NCBI GenBank assembly: GCA_937920275.1 | Contig: CALGVD010000006.1 | Coordinates: 1 to 64,000, forward strand | DNA: 64,000 bases | Direction: 5' to 3' | DNA from: an uncultured Pseudomonadota bacterium | GTDB lineage: Bacteria; Pseudomonadota; Gammaproteobacteria; Steroidobacterales; Steroidobacteraceae | Notes under the pieces: model-generated | Databases searched by the model: none | Told to the model about the DNA's origin: nothing | What the model saw: the letters and a program-made list of their open reading frames with translations, nothing else | Made by a program: the position numbers and the translations under genes | Shown: positions 36,648 through 46,891 of the stretch, in pieces | How positions within the stretch are numbered: the first letter of the stretch is position 1 | Layout: each line of letters starts with the position of its first letter

Positions 36648-37043
36648 TCAGCCCCCTGTCGCGGCGAGTTGTCCGCCGTAGGCTTCAGCGTCGAGCAAGC
36701 CCGCGAGCGCGGCCGGCGAGGCAGGCTGTAGGCGCAGCATCCAACCGCGACCGTAGCAATCTTGGTTGACGAGTTCCGGTGCCGCCGCAAGCGCCAAGTT
36801 CACGGCGATGACGGTGCCCGCGATCGGGCTGTAGACATCCGAGGCGGCCTTCACCGACTCGACCACGGCGCAGCCCTCGCCGGCGGCGAGCACGCGGCCC
36901 GTCTCGGGCACTTCGACGAACACCAGATCACCGAGCGCGGCTTGGGCGTGCTCGGTGATCCCGACCTCCACCGAACCGTCCGGCAGCAGGCGCGCCCATT
37001 CATGGGTCTTGGCGTATCGCAGTTCAACAGGTACTTGGCTCAT
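36648..37043 (-). CDS. gcvH: Glycine cleavage system H protein
   Basis: A 131-aa lipoyl carrier that shuttles the aminomethyl group among P, T and L proteins. The ATG at 37043 has GGAG 8 bases upstream and gives [20 protein letters not shown]. The lipoyl-lysine lies in [20 protein letters not shown], the standard lipoyl motif. [20 protein letters not shown] and [17 protein letters not shown] complete the fold. It is second in the gcvT-gcvH-gcvPA-gcvPB order. Confidence 0.97.
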   Translation of the reverse strand: MSQVPVELRYAKTHEWARLLPDGSVEVGITEHAQAALGDLVFVEVPETGRVLAAGEGCAVVESVKAASDVYSPIAGTVIAVNLALAAAPELVNQDCYGRGWMLRLQPASPAALAGLLDAEAYGGQLAATGG

Positions 37044-37085
37044 GGGGAGGACTCCGTAGGAGGTCGAGGTTTTCAAAGATCGTTC

Positions 37086-38189
37086 TCAAAGATCGATGAG
37101 GATGCGGCCGTGACGCAGGAACGGCAGCTTGACGACACGGGCTGGCAGCCACTTGCCGCGCATCTCCACCTGCACCGCGCTGCCGGTCGCACTCGGCACG
37201 CGTGCGAACGCGATGGATCTTTCGAGGCTCGGCGACCAGGTGCCGCTCGTGACCTCGCCGTCGCCGATGCCCGCAGCGGAGACCTTCTGGTGACCCCGCA
37301 GCACCCCACGCTCCTCGAGCACGAGACCGACCAGCTTCATCGGGACACCCGCCGTGCGCAGCGCCTCGAGCGCGCGGCGACCGACGAAATCGCGGTCCGG
37401 CGGATCGAACGCGACCGTCCAGGCGAGACCCGACTCCAGCGGGTTCGTCGATGCGTCCATGTCGTTGCCGTAGAGGTTCATGCCAGCCTCGAGCCGCAGC
37501 GTGTCGCGCGCACCGAGGCCGCAGGGTGCGACACCCGCCGCGGCCAGCGCGCGCCAGAACGGCTCGGCTTCGGCCGCGGGAAGCATCACCTCGAAACCGT
37601 CCTCACCCGTGTAGCCGGTGCGCGCTACGAACCAGTCGCCACATCCGCAGGCGGAGAACGGCTCGAGCGCGAGCGCCGAGGCACGGTCAGCCGCATCGGC
37701 ATCGAGCAGGTCGGCGACCCGCGCACGGGCCTCGGGACCTTGCACCGCGATCATCGCGAGGTCGCTGCGCTCGATGATGTCGAGCTCGGCGCCTCGACCC
37801 GCGGCACACGCACGCATCCACGCCAGATCTTTGTCGCGGGTGCCGGCGTTGACCACCACCCTGAACCAGTCTTCCGCCATGAGGTAGACGATCAGGTCGT
37901 CGAGGACACCGCCCGACTCGTCGAGCATGCAGCTGTAGAGCGCCTTGCCGGGCCGCTGCAGCTTGCCGATGTCGTTGGCGAGGAGCCATCGGAGGAACGC
38001 ACGGACACCGGGCCCATGCAGATCGATGACGCACATGTGGGAGACATCGAACATGCCCGCTGCGCGGCGCACGCTGTGGTGCTCCTCGATCTGTGAGCCG
38101 TAGTGGACCGGCATGTCCCAGCCGCCGAAATCGACGCTGCGCGCGCCGAGCTCGCGGTGCAGTGCGTGGAGTGGGGTCTGTCGTGCCAT
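37086..38189 (-). CDS. gcvT: Aminomethyltransferase (glycine cleavage T protein)
   Basis: A 367-aa enzyme that transfers methylene to tetrahydrofolate and releases ammonia. The ATG at 38189 ([20 protein letters not shown]) has GGAGG 8 bases upstream. Frames open farther are only the riboswitch and antisense DNA. Signatures are [32 protein letters not shown] (with the catalytic Asp region), [34 protein letters not shown] and [20 protein letters not shown]. It is the first gene behind the glycine riboswitch and supplies one-carbon units to folate genes such as thyA. Confidence 0.97.
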   Translation of the reverse strand: MARQTPLHALHRELGARSVDFGGWDMPVHYGSQIEEHHSVRRAAGMFDVSHMCVIDLHGPGVRAFLRWLLANDIGKLQRPGKALYSCMLDESGGVLDDLIVYLMAEDWFRVVVNAGTRDKDLAWMRACAAGRGAELDIIERSDLAMIAVQGPEARARVADLLDADAADRASALALEPFSACGCGDWFVARTGYTGEDGFEVMLPAAEAEPFWRALAAAGVAPCGLGARDTLRLEAGMNLYGNDMDASTNPLESGLAWTVAFDPPDRDFVGRRALEALRTAGVPMKLVGLVLEERGVLRGHQKVSAAGIGDGEVTSGTWSPSLERSIAFARVPSATGSAVQVEMRGKWLPARVVKLPFLRHGRILIDL

Positions 38190-38231
38190 GAGGGGCGCCT
38201 CCGAGGATCCGAAGGGCCGTACCGAGCGGCC

Positions 38232-38263
38232 AAAAAAACGGCAGGAAGGCCACCCCCCTGCCG
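38232..38263 (-). terminator. Riboswitch-linked intrinsic terminator before gcvT
   Basis: On the minus strand the arms CGGCAGG and CCTGCCG (38263-38257 and 38245-38239) enclose a 11-base loop and are followed by seven T (38238-38232). The hairpin lies directly after the second glycine aptamer and 42 bases before gcvT. This is the likely expression platform: glycine binding would prevent the stem and allow read-through. Confidence 0.85.
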
Positions 38264-38480
38264 CCCCTCTGTCCTCTTGACCTGAGAGATCGGGTCCACC
38301 GCGCCGGCGGACCGCTCCCCTTCGGTGGGTGGCGCCTCCCGATGGGGGCGACGACACCGCTCTCCAGAATTCGCCTGCGACCTGCCGTTCTTTTGCCTGA
38401 GCGTTTCCGGGCGGAAACTTGCGCCTTCGGCGTCTGCCACCCCCTTGAGGGCGGGGCAGATCTCTCCGGCGAGGTCGGAA
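38264..38480 (-). ncRNA. Tandem glycine riboswitch
   Basis: Two glycine-aptamer copies are readable on the minus strand. The first starts GGAGAGATCTG at 38467, has GACGCCGAAGGCGCAA in its core and CTCAGGCAAAAGAACGG at its end (about 38383). The second starts CTGGAGAGC near 38367, has CCACCGAAGGGGAGC in its core and ends TCTCAGGTCAAGAGGACAGA near 38266. The GGAGAG/CTCTCAGG pairs and CCGAAGG cores are the hallmarks of the glycine riboswitch, and the paired arrangement is the common one. It precedes gcvT, whose products consume glycine. Confidence 0.95.
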
Positions 38481-38531
38481 TACACGAACAAGAGGGATAT
38501 TATCAGCACCGGTGACACGGAGAACGCCCTG

Positions 38532-40408
38532 ATGAACCTGCCGAAGCTTTTTTTCTTCGCCGCCCCCCCGGGCCGCCCTGTCCTGTCCCGGTCCAAGGCG
38601 TCCGCGGGGATCGTGGCGGCACTGCTCGTCCTCGGCGGCGCATTCAGCGATGGCGCTGTGGCGCTGGCGGCGACGGGCCCCGACCGCAGCCCTGCTGGCG
38701 AACGATTGCATGCCTTGTTCGAATCGGCTTGGCAGCAGGAACTCGCCGATAACCCGATGATGGCGACCTATACCGGCGACACGCGTTTCAACGACCGCTG
38801 GACCGACCTGTCTGCCGCCGGACTCGCACGCCGCCACCAGCACGACCGCGACACGCTCAGCGCGCTGCGCGCCATCCCGCGCACGGGGCTGACACCCGCC
38901 GAGCAGCTCGACTATGACCTCTTCGCACGCGAGTACGAGCAGCGTCTCGCGACGCACGCCTTCAAGCCCTGGCTTTACCAGATCGACCATATGGGCGGCA
39001 TCCAGACCCTCTCCGAGACGGCCGAGATACTGTCCTTCCAATCGGTCAAAGATTATGAGGACTGGATCAAGCGTCTGCAGGGGGTGGGACCGCTGGTGGA
39101 CCAGCACATCGCGCTGCTCGACGAAGCCGTCCGCGAAGGTCGCACGCAGCCGCGCGCGATCATGGAGCGCCTGCCGCCGCAGCTCGCGCTGCAGGTCGTC
39201 GACGCACCGGAGAAGAGCCCGTTCTACCCGCCCTTCCAGCGCTTCCCTGACGGGATCGGCGCCGCCGACCGCGCGCGGCTCGAGGCCGCAGGGCGTGCCG
39301 CGATCGCAGACTCGGTGCTGCCCGCCTATCGGCGCCTGCAGACCGCCTTCGTCGAGCGCTATCTGCCGGCCACGCGTGCGAGCGTCGGCATCTCCGGTAC
39401 GCCGCAGGGCGCCGACTACTACCGCGAACGCATCGCTTACCACACCACCCTGTCCGGGCTCACCGCCGAGGAGATCCACGCCATCGGTCTCTCCGAGGTG
39501 GCACGCATCCGCGCCGAGATGATCAAGATCAAGGATCAGGTGGGCTTCAAGGGCACGCTGCAGGAATTCTTCGTGTTCCTGCGCACCGACCCGCAGTTCT
39601 ACTACAAGACCTCGCAGGAGCTGTTCGACGCCTACCTCGCGGTCTCCAAGCGCATCGATCCAGGTCTCGTGAAGCTTTTCGGCAAACTGCCCCGCACGCC
39701 CTATGGGCTGCGTGCGATCCCGGCGACCAGTGCGCCCAACACCACCACCGCCTACTACCAACCGCCGGCGGCAGACGGCAGCCGGGCGGGCTTCTACTAT
39801 GTGAACCTCTACCGGCCCGAGGTGCGCCCCAAGTACGAGATGGAGGTGCTGTCGGTGCATGAAGCGGTGCCCGGCCACCACCTACAGATCGCGCTCGCGC
39901 TCGAGCAGGCCTCGATGCCGCAGTTCCGCCGCAACGCCGGCTACACCGCCTACGTCGAGGGCTGGGCGCTCTATTCGGAGAGCCTCGGCGAGGAGCTCGG
40001 GCTCTACCAAGACCCGTACTCCAAGTTCGGACAGCTGACCTACGACATGTGGCGCGCGGTGCGGCTCGTGGTGGACACCGGTCTGCACGCCAAGGGCTGG
40101 ACCCGCCAGCAGGCCGTCGACTACTTCAAGGACAACGCTGCCAAGACCGAGGCGGACATCGTCAACGAGATCGACCGCTATATCGCCTGGCCCGGACAAG
40201 CCCTGGCCTACAAGATCGGCCAGCTGCGCATCTCAGCACTGCGGCGCGAAGCCGAGACCGCACTCGGCGCGCGTTTCGACATCCGCGCCTTCCACGACAT
40301 GCTGCTCGCCACCGGCGCCGTACCGCTCGATGTCATGGAACCGCGCATGCGCGCCTGGATCGTCGCCCAGCAGACCAACTCGGAGCAGGCCACCTCGGAG
40401 CAGGCCAA

Positions 40409-40412
<4 letters not shown>
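38532..40412 (+). CDS. DUF885 family putative zinc metallopeptidase, exported
   Basis: A 626-aa protein from the ATG at 38532. The N-terminus (MNLPKLFFF, then a hydrophobic stretch [20 protein letters not shown]) is a signal peptide or anchor. The DUF885 domain carries the Zn-peptidase-like motif [20 protein letters not shown] (HExxxGHH) and [20 protein letters not shown]. The substrate is unknown; peptides or murein fragments are guesses. The C-terminal [11 protein letters not shown] contains an in-frame 15-base duplication. The stop overlaps the GTG start of ispG. Its 5' end sits back-to-back with the gcv riboswitch, so the two promoters must lie within about 60 bases. Confidence 0.9.
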
Positions 40413-41664
<1,252 letters not shown>

Positions 41665-41668
<4 letters not shown>

Positions 41669-41997
41669 GCGGATTGACCGAGAAGCGATGCGTGCCCTGC
41701 GAAGGCGGCGTGCCGCCTCTGCCGCGCGCCGAGTGCGAGCGGCTGCTCGCGCAGCTGTCGGCGCAGTGGCGCCTGTCGCCCGACGGCACGGAACTGCAGC
41801 GCGATTTCGCGTTCAAGGACTTCTACCGCACGATGGGTTTCGTGAACGCCCTCGCGCATATCGCCAACTCGGAGGACCATCACCCGGACCTCACGATCGG
41901 CTACGGATACTGCCGGTTGCGCTACATGACCCATGCGGTGAACGGTCTCACCGAGAACGACTTCATCTGCGCTGCGAAGATCGACCGGCTAGTTTGA
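41665..41997 (+). CDS. phhB: 4a-hydroxytetrahydrobiopterin dehydratase
   Basis: A 110-aa pterin-4a-carbinolamine dehydratase. The active-site motif is [20 protein letters not shown] with [20 protein letters not shown] at the end, both diagnostic. It recycles the pterin cofactor of phenylalanine hydroxylase; no phhA is seen here, and the family also occurs with molybdopterin functions. It is coupled to ispG (ATGA) and its last 9 bases overlap the end of convergent ubiI. Confidence 0.95.
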
Positions 41998-43236
41998 GCC
42001 GCGGCGTCGGGCGAGCACGGGCAGATCGCCCGCCGAGCCGAGCGCGAACTGGGCGAAGCCGCGGCGCAGCAACGCTTGTCGGCCGACGAGACCGAGCCCA
42101 CGCTGGGCGATGCGACCCACCGGACCGTCGCCGAAGGCGAGGAAGCGGTTGAGCAGATCGAGCGCGAGGGACATGGATTCATTGCCGCCCTTGCGCCAAC
42201 GCTCGTAGCGACGCAGCACGCGCAAGGCACCGGGGTCCTCGCCCTGCGTCGCCGCCTCCTGCAACACCTCGGCGAGCGCGGCGGCGTCCATGATCCCGAG
42301 GTTCAGACCCTGACCTGCAAGCGGATGCACGATGTGCGCGGCATCACCGACCAAAGCGCAACGCTCGCGCACATACGCGGGGGCGAGCGCCCGGCGCAGC
42401 GGAAAGAGGCTGCGCGGCCCGGCGAGCCGCAACGCACCGAGCACGCCGTCGCTGGCCGCCGTGAGTTCGGCCTCGAACTCCTCCACGGACAAGGCGACCA
42501 CGGCCTCGGCGCGCAGGCGAGGCAGCGACCATACGATGGAGCACCGGCCGTCCGCGAGCGGCAACAACGCGAGCGTGCCGTGCCCAAGGAAGCGCTGCCA
42601 GGCTGTACGCGCATGCGGCAGTTCGCTGCGCACCGTCGTCACCACGCCCTGCTGGTCGTAGTCCTGCGACTCGATGCCGAGACCGGCCGCCTCGCGCACC
42701 GCCGAACGACCCCCATCCGCGCCGACGACCAGCGCTGCGCGCATGCGATGGGTGTCGGTGACGAGTGTCACGCCGCCCTCCTCGAAAGCGAGCGAGCGCA
42801 GGGGCTCACTGCAGATCTCGCCGCCCGCGGCGACGAAGGCGTCGAGCGCTGCCCGCTGCACGCGGGCGTTCGGGACGATGTGACCCAGATCGGGTTCGCC
42901 GAGTTCGGTGGCATCGAAGGTGATCGATCCGTCGCCCCGCGGCGACTCCGTGCCCGGCCACACATGCATCCGCTCGTAGGGGCTGAGCAGCCCGGGGACA
43001 CCCTCGAGCGCCGCCCAAGCACCGGCGGCACGCACCACGCGCTGACTGGCGCCCGACAAAGCCACGACGCGCAGATCCGCCTGCGGATCGATCGGCGCAT
43101 CGATCGGCGCCGGTGGACGGGGTTCGATGAGCAGCACGCGGCGGCGCGTACCGCCGCTGCGGCAGAGCAGCGCGCCGAGCAGGGCGCCGACCGGTCCGCC
43201 ACCGACGATGGCGACATCGAGCTCACGGCGGCTCAA
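41989..43236 (-). CDS. ubiI: FAD-dependent ubiquinone hydroxylase, UbiI/VisC-like
   Basis: A 415-aa class A flavin monooxygenase of the UbiH/UbiF/UbiI group, which hydroxylate the quinone ring. The FAD motif is LDVAIVGGGPVGALLGALLC. VVGADGGRSAVREAAGL and the signature ALVGDAAHIVHPLAGQGLNL (GD motif) follow. The only sensible start is a TTG at 43236 overlapping the stop of a 24-codon ORF (TTGA). Which ring position it hydroxylates cannot be read safely; the ubiH-ubiI order behind pepP suggests UbiI (C5), but this is context only. Confidence 0.88.
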   Translation of the reverse strand: MSRRELDVAIVGGGPVGALLGALLCRSGGTRRRVLLIEPRPPAPIDAPIDPQADLRVVALSGASQRVVRAAGAWAALEGVPGLLSPYERMHVWPGTESPRGDGSITFDATELGEPDLGHIVPNARVQRAALDAFVAAGGEICSEPLRSLAFEEGGVTLVTDTHRMRAALVVGADGGRSAVREAAGLGIESQDYDQQGVVTTVRSELPHARTAWQRFLGHGTLALLPLADGRCSIVWSLPRLRAEAVVALSVEEFEAELTAASDGVLGALRLAGPRSLFPLRRALAPAYVRERCALVGDAAHIVHPLAGQGLNLGIMDAAALAEVLQEAATQGEDPGALRVLRRYERWRKGGNESMSLALDLLNRFLAFGDGPVGRIAQRGLGLVGRQALLRRGFAQFALGSAGDLPVLARRRGSN

Positions 43237-43307
43237 AACAACACCTTCATGCAGGCAACACCTTCATGCAGGCAACACCTTGCATGCAGGTTCACACCCG
43301 CGTTCAT
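43233..43307 (-). CDS. 24-codon ORF bridging ubiH and ubiI
   Basis: The ATG at 43307 overlaps the ubiH stop (ATGA) and the stop TGA overlaps the TTG start of ubiI (TTGA). The predicted peptide is MNAGVNLHARCC then LHEGVACMKVLF, with four Cys... three of them in a CC pair plus one. Most of it is encoded by three tandem copies of a 17-18-base unit read in changing frames. I recognise no family. Its main job may be to pass ribosomes from ubiH to ubiI, since ubiI has a weak TTG start. Whether the peptide is stable is unknown. Confidence 0.45.
   Translation of the reverse strand: MNAGVNLHARCCLHEGVACMKVLF
43239..43290. repeat. Three tandem 17/17/18-base repeats
   Basis: On the plus strand CAACACCTTCATGCAGG occurs at 43239-43255 and 43256-43272, and CAACACCTTGCATGCAGG, with one extra G, at 43273-43290. 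Each copy carries, on the minus strand, an ATG and an AAGGTG that resembles a Shine-Dalgarno sequence. The array fills the ubiH-ubiI junction. Copy-number change would shift the frame of the bridging ORF because 17 is not a multiple of three. Confidence 0.95.
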
Positions 43308-44563
43308 GGACCCGCCACCGGACGCGCACCCGACGCGAGACGCGGAGCGCGGTCGCCGAAACCCCAACTGAGCCGCGACATGGCGCGCTTGGCGGTCGGC
43401 GAGAGATCGAACATCAAAAGACCGAGGTCGCGCAGCCACGGCACCCCGGGCCGCTGGTCGCCGAACAGCTTCACGAGGCCATCGGTGAATCGCACCATGC
43501 CGTCGCGGTCCGAAGCACGCCGTGCCGCGTACTCGGCGAGCAACGCAGGCGTACCGGGGTCGGCGGCGGCTGTGCCATCCCCCCGCGCCGCGATCAGGAG
43601 CTCGGCGAGCGTCGCCGCATCGCGCAGCCCGAGGTTGAACCCCTGCCCTGCGACCGGATGCAGCCCCTGCGCTGCATTGCCGACCAAGGCCACTCGCTGC
43701 CCTGTCACCTGCGCCGCACGCACCAGCTTCAGCGGATAAGCGCTGCGGGTGCCCACCCGCAGGAAACGACCGACCCGCCAACCGAAGGCCTGCTGCAACG
43801 CGGCGAGATACTGCGCATCCGGCAGCGCGAGCACACGCTGTGCGTCCGCCGGTGCCAAGGTCCACACGACCCCCCAAGCGCCGCCCACCATCGGCAGCAC
43901 CGCAAAAGGCCCCTGTGGCGTGAAGCGCTCGTAGGCCGTGCCCTCGGCCGGCTGCGCGGCGAGCACATGCGCCACCACGGCGACCTGCCCATAGTCCTCC
44001 TCGCTCGCCGCGAGCCCGGCAGCGGCGCGCAACTGCGAACCGGCGCCGTCAGCCGCCACGGCGAGCCGCGCCCGCAGCGGCAAGCCGCCGGGATCGGTGT
44101 GCAGTTCGACGCAGTCCTCATGGATCGTCACGGCGGTGCAGCGGGCCGGCATCCGCGATTCGAGCGCGGGCAAGGCCGCGAGCCGCGCCCGCAGCGCAGC
44201 GCCGAGCACGCGGTTGGTGACGACGAAACCGAACGCATCGAGCTCGAGCGCCTGCGCCTCGAGCCGAGCAAAGCCATAACGGCCGGCGTCGGAGACATGG
44301 ATACGGCGGATCGGCGCGGAGGACGGTCCGATCGCCTCCCATAGGCCGAGGGACTCGAAGATGCGCCGCGAACCATTGCCGAGCGCAGTGGTGCGATCAT
44401 CGAAACTCGGTTGGCGTGCGGCATCGGCGGCGGCGCCCTCGATCAGCGCGACCTTCAGGCCGCTCGCGCCGAGGGCGGCGACGAGACTGGCACCCACCAG
44501 TCCCCCGCCGACGATCGCGACATCGACTTCGACCGCAGCAGCGCCACTGCCGCGGTCGCTCAT
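43304..44563 (-). CDS. ubiH: 2-octaprenyl-6-methoxyphenol hydroxylase
   Basis: A 419-aa FAD monooxygenase of ubiquinone synthesis. The dinucleotide motif is VDVAIVGGGLVGASLVAALG. FDDRTTALGNGSRRIFESLG is typical of UbiH, followed by AADGAGSQLRAAAGL and ALVGNAAQGLHPVAGQGFNL, where GD is replaced by GN as in many UbiH proteins. The start overlaps the pepP stop (ATGA). The set ygfB-pepP-ubiH-ubiI is a conserved gammaproteobacterial operon. Confidence 0.93.
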   Translation of the reverse strand: MSDRGSGAAAVEVDVAIVGGGLVGASLVAALGASGLKVALIEGAAADAARQPSFDDRTTALGNGSRRIFESLGLWEAIGPSSAPIRRIHVSDAGRYGFARLEAQALELDAFGFVVTNRVLGAALRARLAALPALESRMPARCTAVTIHEDCVELHTDPGGLPLRARLAVAADGAGSQLRAAAGLAASEEDYGQVAVVAHVLAAQPAEGTAYERFTPQGPFAVLPMVGGAWGVVWTLAPADAQRVLALPDAQYLAALQQAFGWRVGRFLRVGTRSAYPLKLVRAAQVTGQRVALVGNAAQGLHPVAGQGFNLGLRDAATLAELLIAARGDGTAAADPGTPALLAEYAARRASDRDGMVRFTDGLVKLFGDQRPGVPWLRDLGLLMFDLSPTAKRAMSRLSWGFGDRAPRLASGARPVAGP

Positions 44564-46002
44564 CGCGCGTCCCGCCGACCCTTGCGGGGGGCTGAACGGA
44601 CGGTCGTTGACGCCCCGTGCGGCATCGTGGCGGCGGACACCGCTGCGGCGGCCGTGCGACCTTCGGCCATCAGGGTCTCGATCGCACGCGGATCTTTGGG
44701 GACGCGGTCGGTGAGCACTTCGCGACCCTCACGGGTCACGAGCACATCGTCCTCGATCCGGATACCGAGACCGCGCAGTTCCGGCGGCGCCTCGCGCGCA
44801 CCGGGCGCGACATAGAGCCCTGGCTCGATGGTGAGCACCATGCCCGGCTCGAGGTCCCGCCAGACATCGCCCGTCTTGTACTCACCGACATCGTGCACAT
44901 CCATGCCGAGCCAATGACCGGTCTTGTGCATGTAGTAGCGGCGATAAGCCTCGGACTTGATGAGCGTCGGCACCCGACCTTGCAGCAAGCCGAGCTTCAC
45001 CATGCCGGCCGTCAACACCTGGACGGCCACCTCATGCGGGCGGTTCCAGGGCACGCGCGGTCGTACGGCATCGATGGCGGCGAGGTTGGCCTCGAGCACC
45101 ACTTCGTACGCTGCACGCTGGACATCGGTGAACCGGCCGTTCACGGGGAAGGTACGCGTGATGTCGGAGGCATAGCTGCGGTACTCGCAGCCGGCGTCGA
45201 TCAGCAGCAGGTCGCCGTCTCGCAGCGGCGATTCGTTCTCGCGGTAGTGGAGGATGCAGCCGTTGGCACCGCCACCGACGATCGGCAGGTAGGAGATGTC
45301 CGCATCGGAGCGGTTGAACTCGTGACGGATCTCGGCGGCGATCTCGTACTCGAACATGTCCGGCCGGCAATGTCGCATGGCCCGCCGATGGGCCGCGCAG
45401 GCGATGACGGCCGAATGACGCATCTGCGCGATCTCCGCTCGGCTCTTGTAGAGCCGCATCTCGTGCAGCGGGTGCTCGAGCGCGACGATCTCATGCGGCG
45501 CGTGGCGACCATGCTTGGCCAGCGCGCGCAGCCCGTTGACCCAACCGACCACGCGCTGATCGAAGTCCCGGTTGACCCCGACGGTGTAGAACACCCGGGC
45601 GCGGTTCTCCATGAGACCGGGGAGGATGTCGTCGATGTCGGCGATCGGGAAGGCATCATCGGCGCCGAACCGGCGGCGCGCACCGGTAGGGCCGGCACGC
45701 CGACCATCCCAGGTCTCGCGCGCGGGATCACGGTCTCGCACGAACAACAGGTACTCGCCTTGCGGTCGCCCCGGCACCAACACCGCGACCGACTCCGGTT
45801 CGGCGAAACCGGTGAGGTAGTGGAAGTCGCTGTCCTGCCGATAGGCGTACTCGACGTCGTTGTTGCGCAGATGTACGGGCGCCGCGGCGATGATGGCGAT
45901 GGTGTCGCGGCCCATCTCGCGCATCAGCGCACGCCGACGACGGGCGTATTCCTCGCGGCCGATCGGCGCGGGCGGTTCAGTGGATCGCGGAGGGGGGGAC
46001 AT
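44560..46002 (-). CDS. pepP: Xaa-Pro aminopeptidase
   Basis: A 480-aa metallopeptidase that removes N-terminal residues before proline. The ATG at 46002 (MSPPPRSTEPPAPIGREEYA) lies inside the ygfB coding end by 26 bases. The N-terminal domain has NNDVEYAYRQDSDFHYLTGF. The pita-bread catalytic domain has metal ligands in LLLIDAGCEYRSYASDITRT (two Asp), HKTGHWLGMDVHDVGEY (His), VLTIEPGLYVAPG (Glu) and GIRIEDDVLVTREG (Glu). The C-terminal extension is low-complexity Ala/Ser/Arg. It is the second gene of the ygfB-pepP-ubiH-ubiI operon. Confidence 0.95.
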   Translation of the reverse strand: MSPPPRSTEPPAPIGREEYARRRRALMREMGRDTIAIIAAAPVHLRNNDVEYAYRQDSDFHYLTGFAEPESVAVLVPGRPQGEYLLFVRDRDPARETWDGRRAGPTGARRRFGADDAFPIADIDDILPGLMENRARVFYTVGVNRDFDQRVVGWVNGLRALAKHGRHAPHEIVALEHPLHEMRLYKSRAEIAQMRHSAVIACAAHRRAMRHCRPDMFEYEIAAEIRHEFNRSDADISYLPIVGGGANGCILHYRENESPLRDGDLLLIDAGCEYRSYASDITRTFPVNGRFTDVQRAAYEVVLEANLAAIDAVRPRVPWNRPHEVAVQVLTAGMVKLGLLQGRVPTLIKSEAYRRYYMHKTGHWLGMDVHDVGEYKTGDVWRDLEPGMVLTIEPGLYVAPGAREAPPELRGLGIRIEDDVLVTREGREVLTDRVPKDPRAIETLMAEGRTAAAAVSAATMPHGASTTVRSAPRKGRRDAR

Positions 46003-46543
46003 CGGATCGGGGCCGCTCCGGACCCTCGCGGTAAGGCGCCAGTTCTTCGTGCAGCAACTGCACCGCGACCCGCACGAACTCCACGAGCTCGGTGTAGGCC
46101 TGTTCGTTCTCCTCTTCCGACTCATCCGGGTCGGCATCGACCCGGGTGATGGCCGTCAGGTCGCGCACGACCTCCGCCACGGATTCCGGCAGATGTTCGG
46201 GATCGGGCAGCACGCTCGTACCGAGACCGTACAGGAAACCCTGACACCACTCGCCGAGCGCTTGGGCGCGCTCCCCGATCGGCGCATCATCGGCGGGCAG
46301 CAAGGGCTCGAGCAGTCCGCTCTCCGCCAAAGATGCGCGGGTCCAGTCGAACAACGATTGCATGTCCGCGGCAGCGACACCGGGCTTAGCCTCGGGGAAT
46401 ATCTCCCGCAGCCAATGCTCCAAGGTGAAACCCTGATCGGCACAGAGCGCCCCGACCAGCGTCCCGTGGGCCTCGGGCAGGTCGGACAATGCGCGGGCCT
46501 GCTGCAGGGTCAGGGCCAGTTCATGGAACGGCAGCGGTGACAT
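45977..46543 (-). CDS. ygfB: UPF0149 family protein YgfB
   Basis: A 188-aa protein of the YgfB/YecA group. Family signatures are DLPEAHGTLVGALCADQGF and LGEWCQGFLYGLGT, with the acidic stretch DADPDESEEENEQAYTELVE near the end. Its function is uncertain; in Pseudomonas YgfB affects regulation of beta-lactam resistance. It heads the pepP-ubiH-ubiI operon and is divergent from the zapB/zapA-like pair. No strong promoter is obvious; CATAAT on the minus strand near 46550 is a possible -10. Confidence 0.9.
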   Translation of the reverse strand: MSPLPFHELALTLQQARALSDLPEAHGTLVGALCADQGFTLEHWLREIFPEAKPGVAAADMQSLFDWTRASLAESGLLEPLLPADDAPIGERAQALGEWCQGFLYGLGTSVLPDPEHLPESVAEVVRDLTAITRVDADPDESEEENEQAYTELVEFVRVAVQLLHEELAPYREGPERPRSDVPPSAIH

Positions 46544-46560
46544 GGGTGGAATTATGCCTC

Positions 46561-46610
46561 AAGGACCCCCGCTTGCAGGGCCTGCCCGGGGAGGGTCCTT
46601 GCGATTTTTT
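46561..46610. promoter_or_regulatory. Nested inverted repeat with T-run in the ygfB/zapA divergent region
   Basis: AAGGACCC (46561-46568) pairs with GGGTCCTT (46593-46600). Inside it lies the palindrome GCAGGGCCTGC (46575-46585). On the plus strand the outer stem is followed by GCGATTTTTT, which looks like a terminator although no gene ends here, and then by TATACT (46615-46620), a likely -10 for the zapA operon. It could be an operator or an upstream terminator-like insulator; I cannot decide. Confidence 0.45.
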
Positions 46611-46666
46611 CCCCTATACTTCCACCTTCAGTGACCCACCCACCCGAACACGCCGATGGGATGCAC

Positions 46667-46891
46667 ATGAACGATCGTACGGGCCTCGACGCTGAACTGC
46701 GCCGCCTCGAGAAACAGGTGGACGACCTGCTCGCAGCCCTCGGCGCCCTGCGCGAAGAGAACCGCGCATTGCGCCATCGGCAGGACCATCTCTCCACCGA
46801 GCGGGCAAGCCTCATGCAGCGCAACGAGCAGGTGCGCACCCGGGTCGAAGCGATGATCGGCCGCCTGAAGACGCTGGAGCATGGCTCATGA
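46667..46891 (+). CDS. ZapB-like coiled-coil protein (TIGR02449 type)
   Basis: A 74-aa, almost wholly coiled-coil protein: LDAELRRLEKQVDDLLAALG, ALREENRALRHRQDHLSTER and VRTRVEAMIGRLKTLE. Small proteins of this type lie upstream of zapA in many gammaproteobacteria and resemble ZapB, the partner of ZapA at the division site; that role is inferred. I start it at the ATG at 46667; an ATG at 46661 or a GTG at 46631 are alternatives. Its end overlaps zapA by 4 bases. Confidence 0.82.
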   Translation: MNDRTGLDAELRRLEKQVDDLLAALGALREENRALRHRQDHLSTERASLMQRNEQVRTRVEAMIGRLKTLEHGS

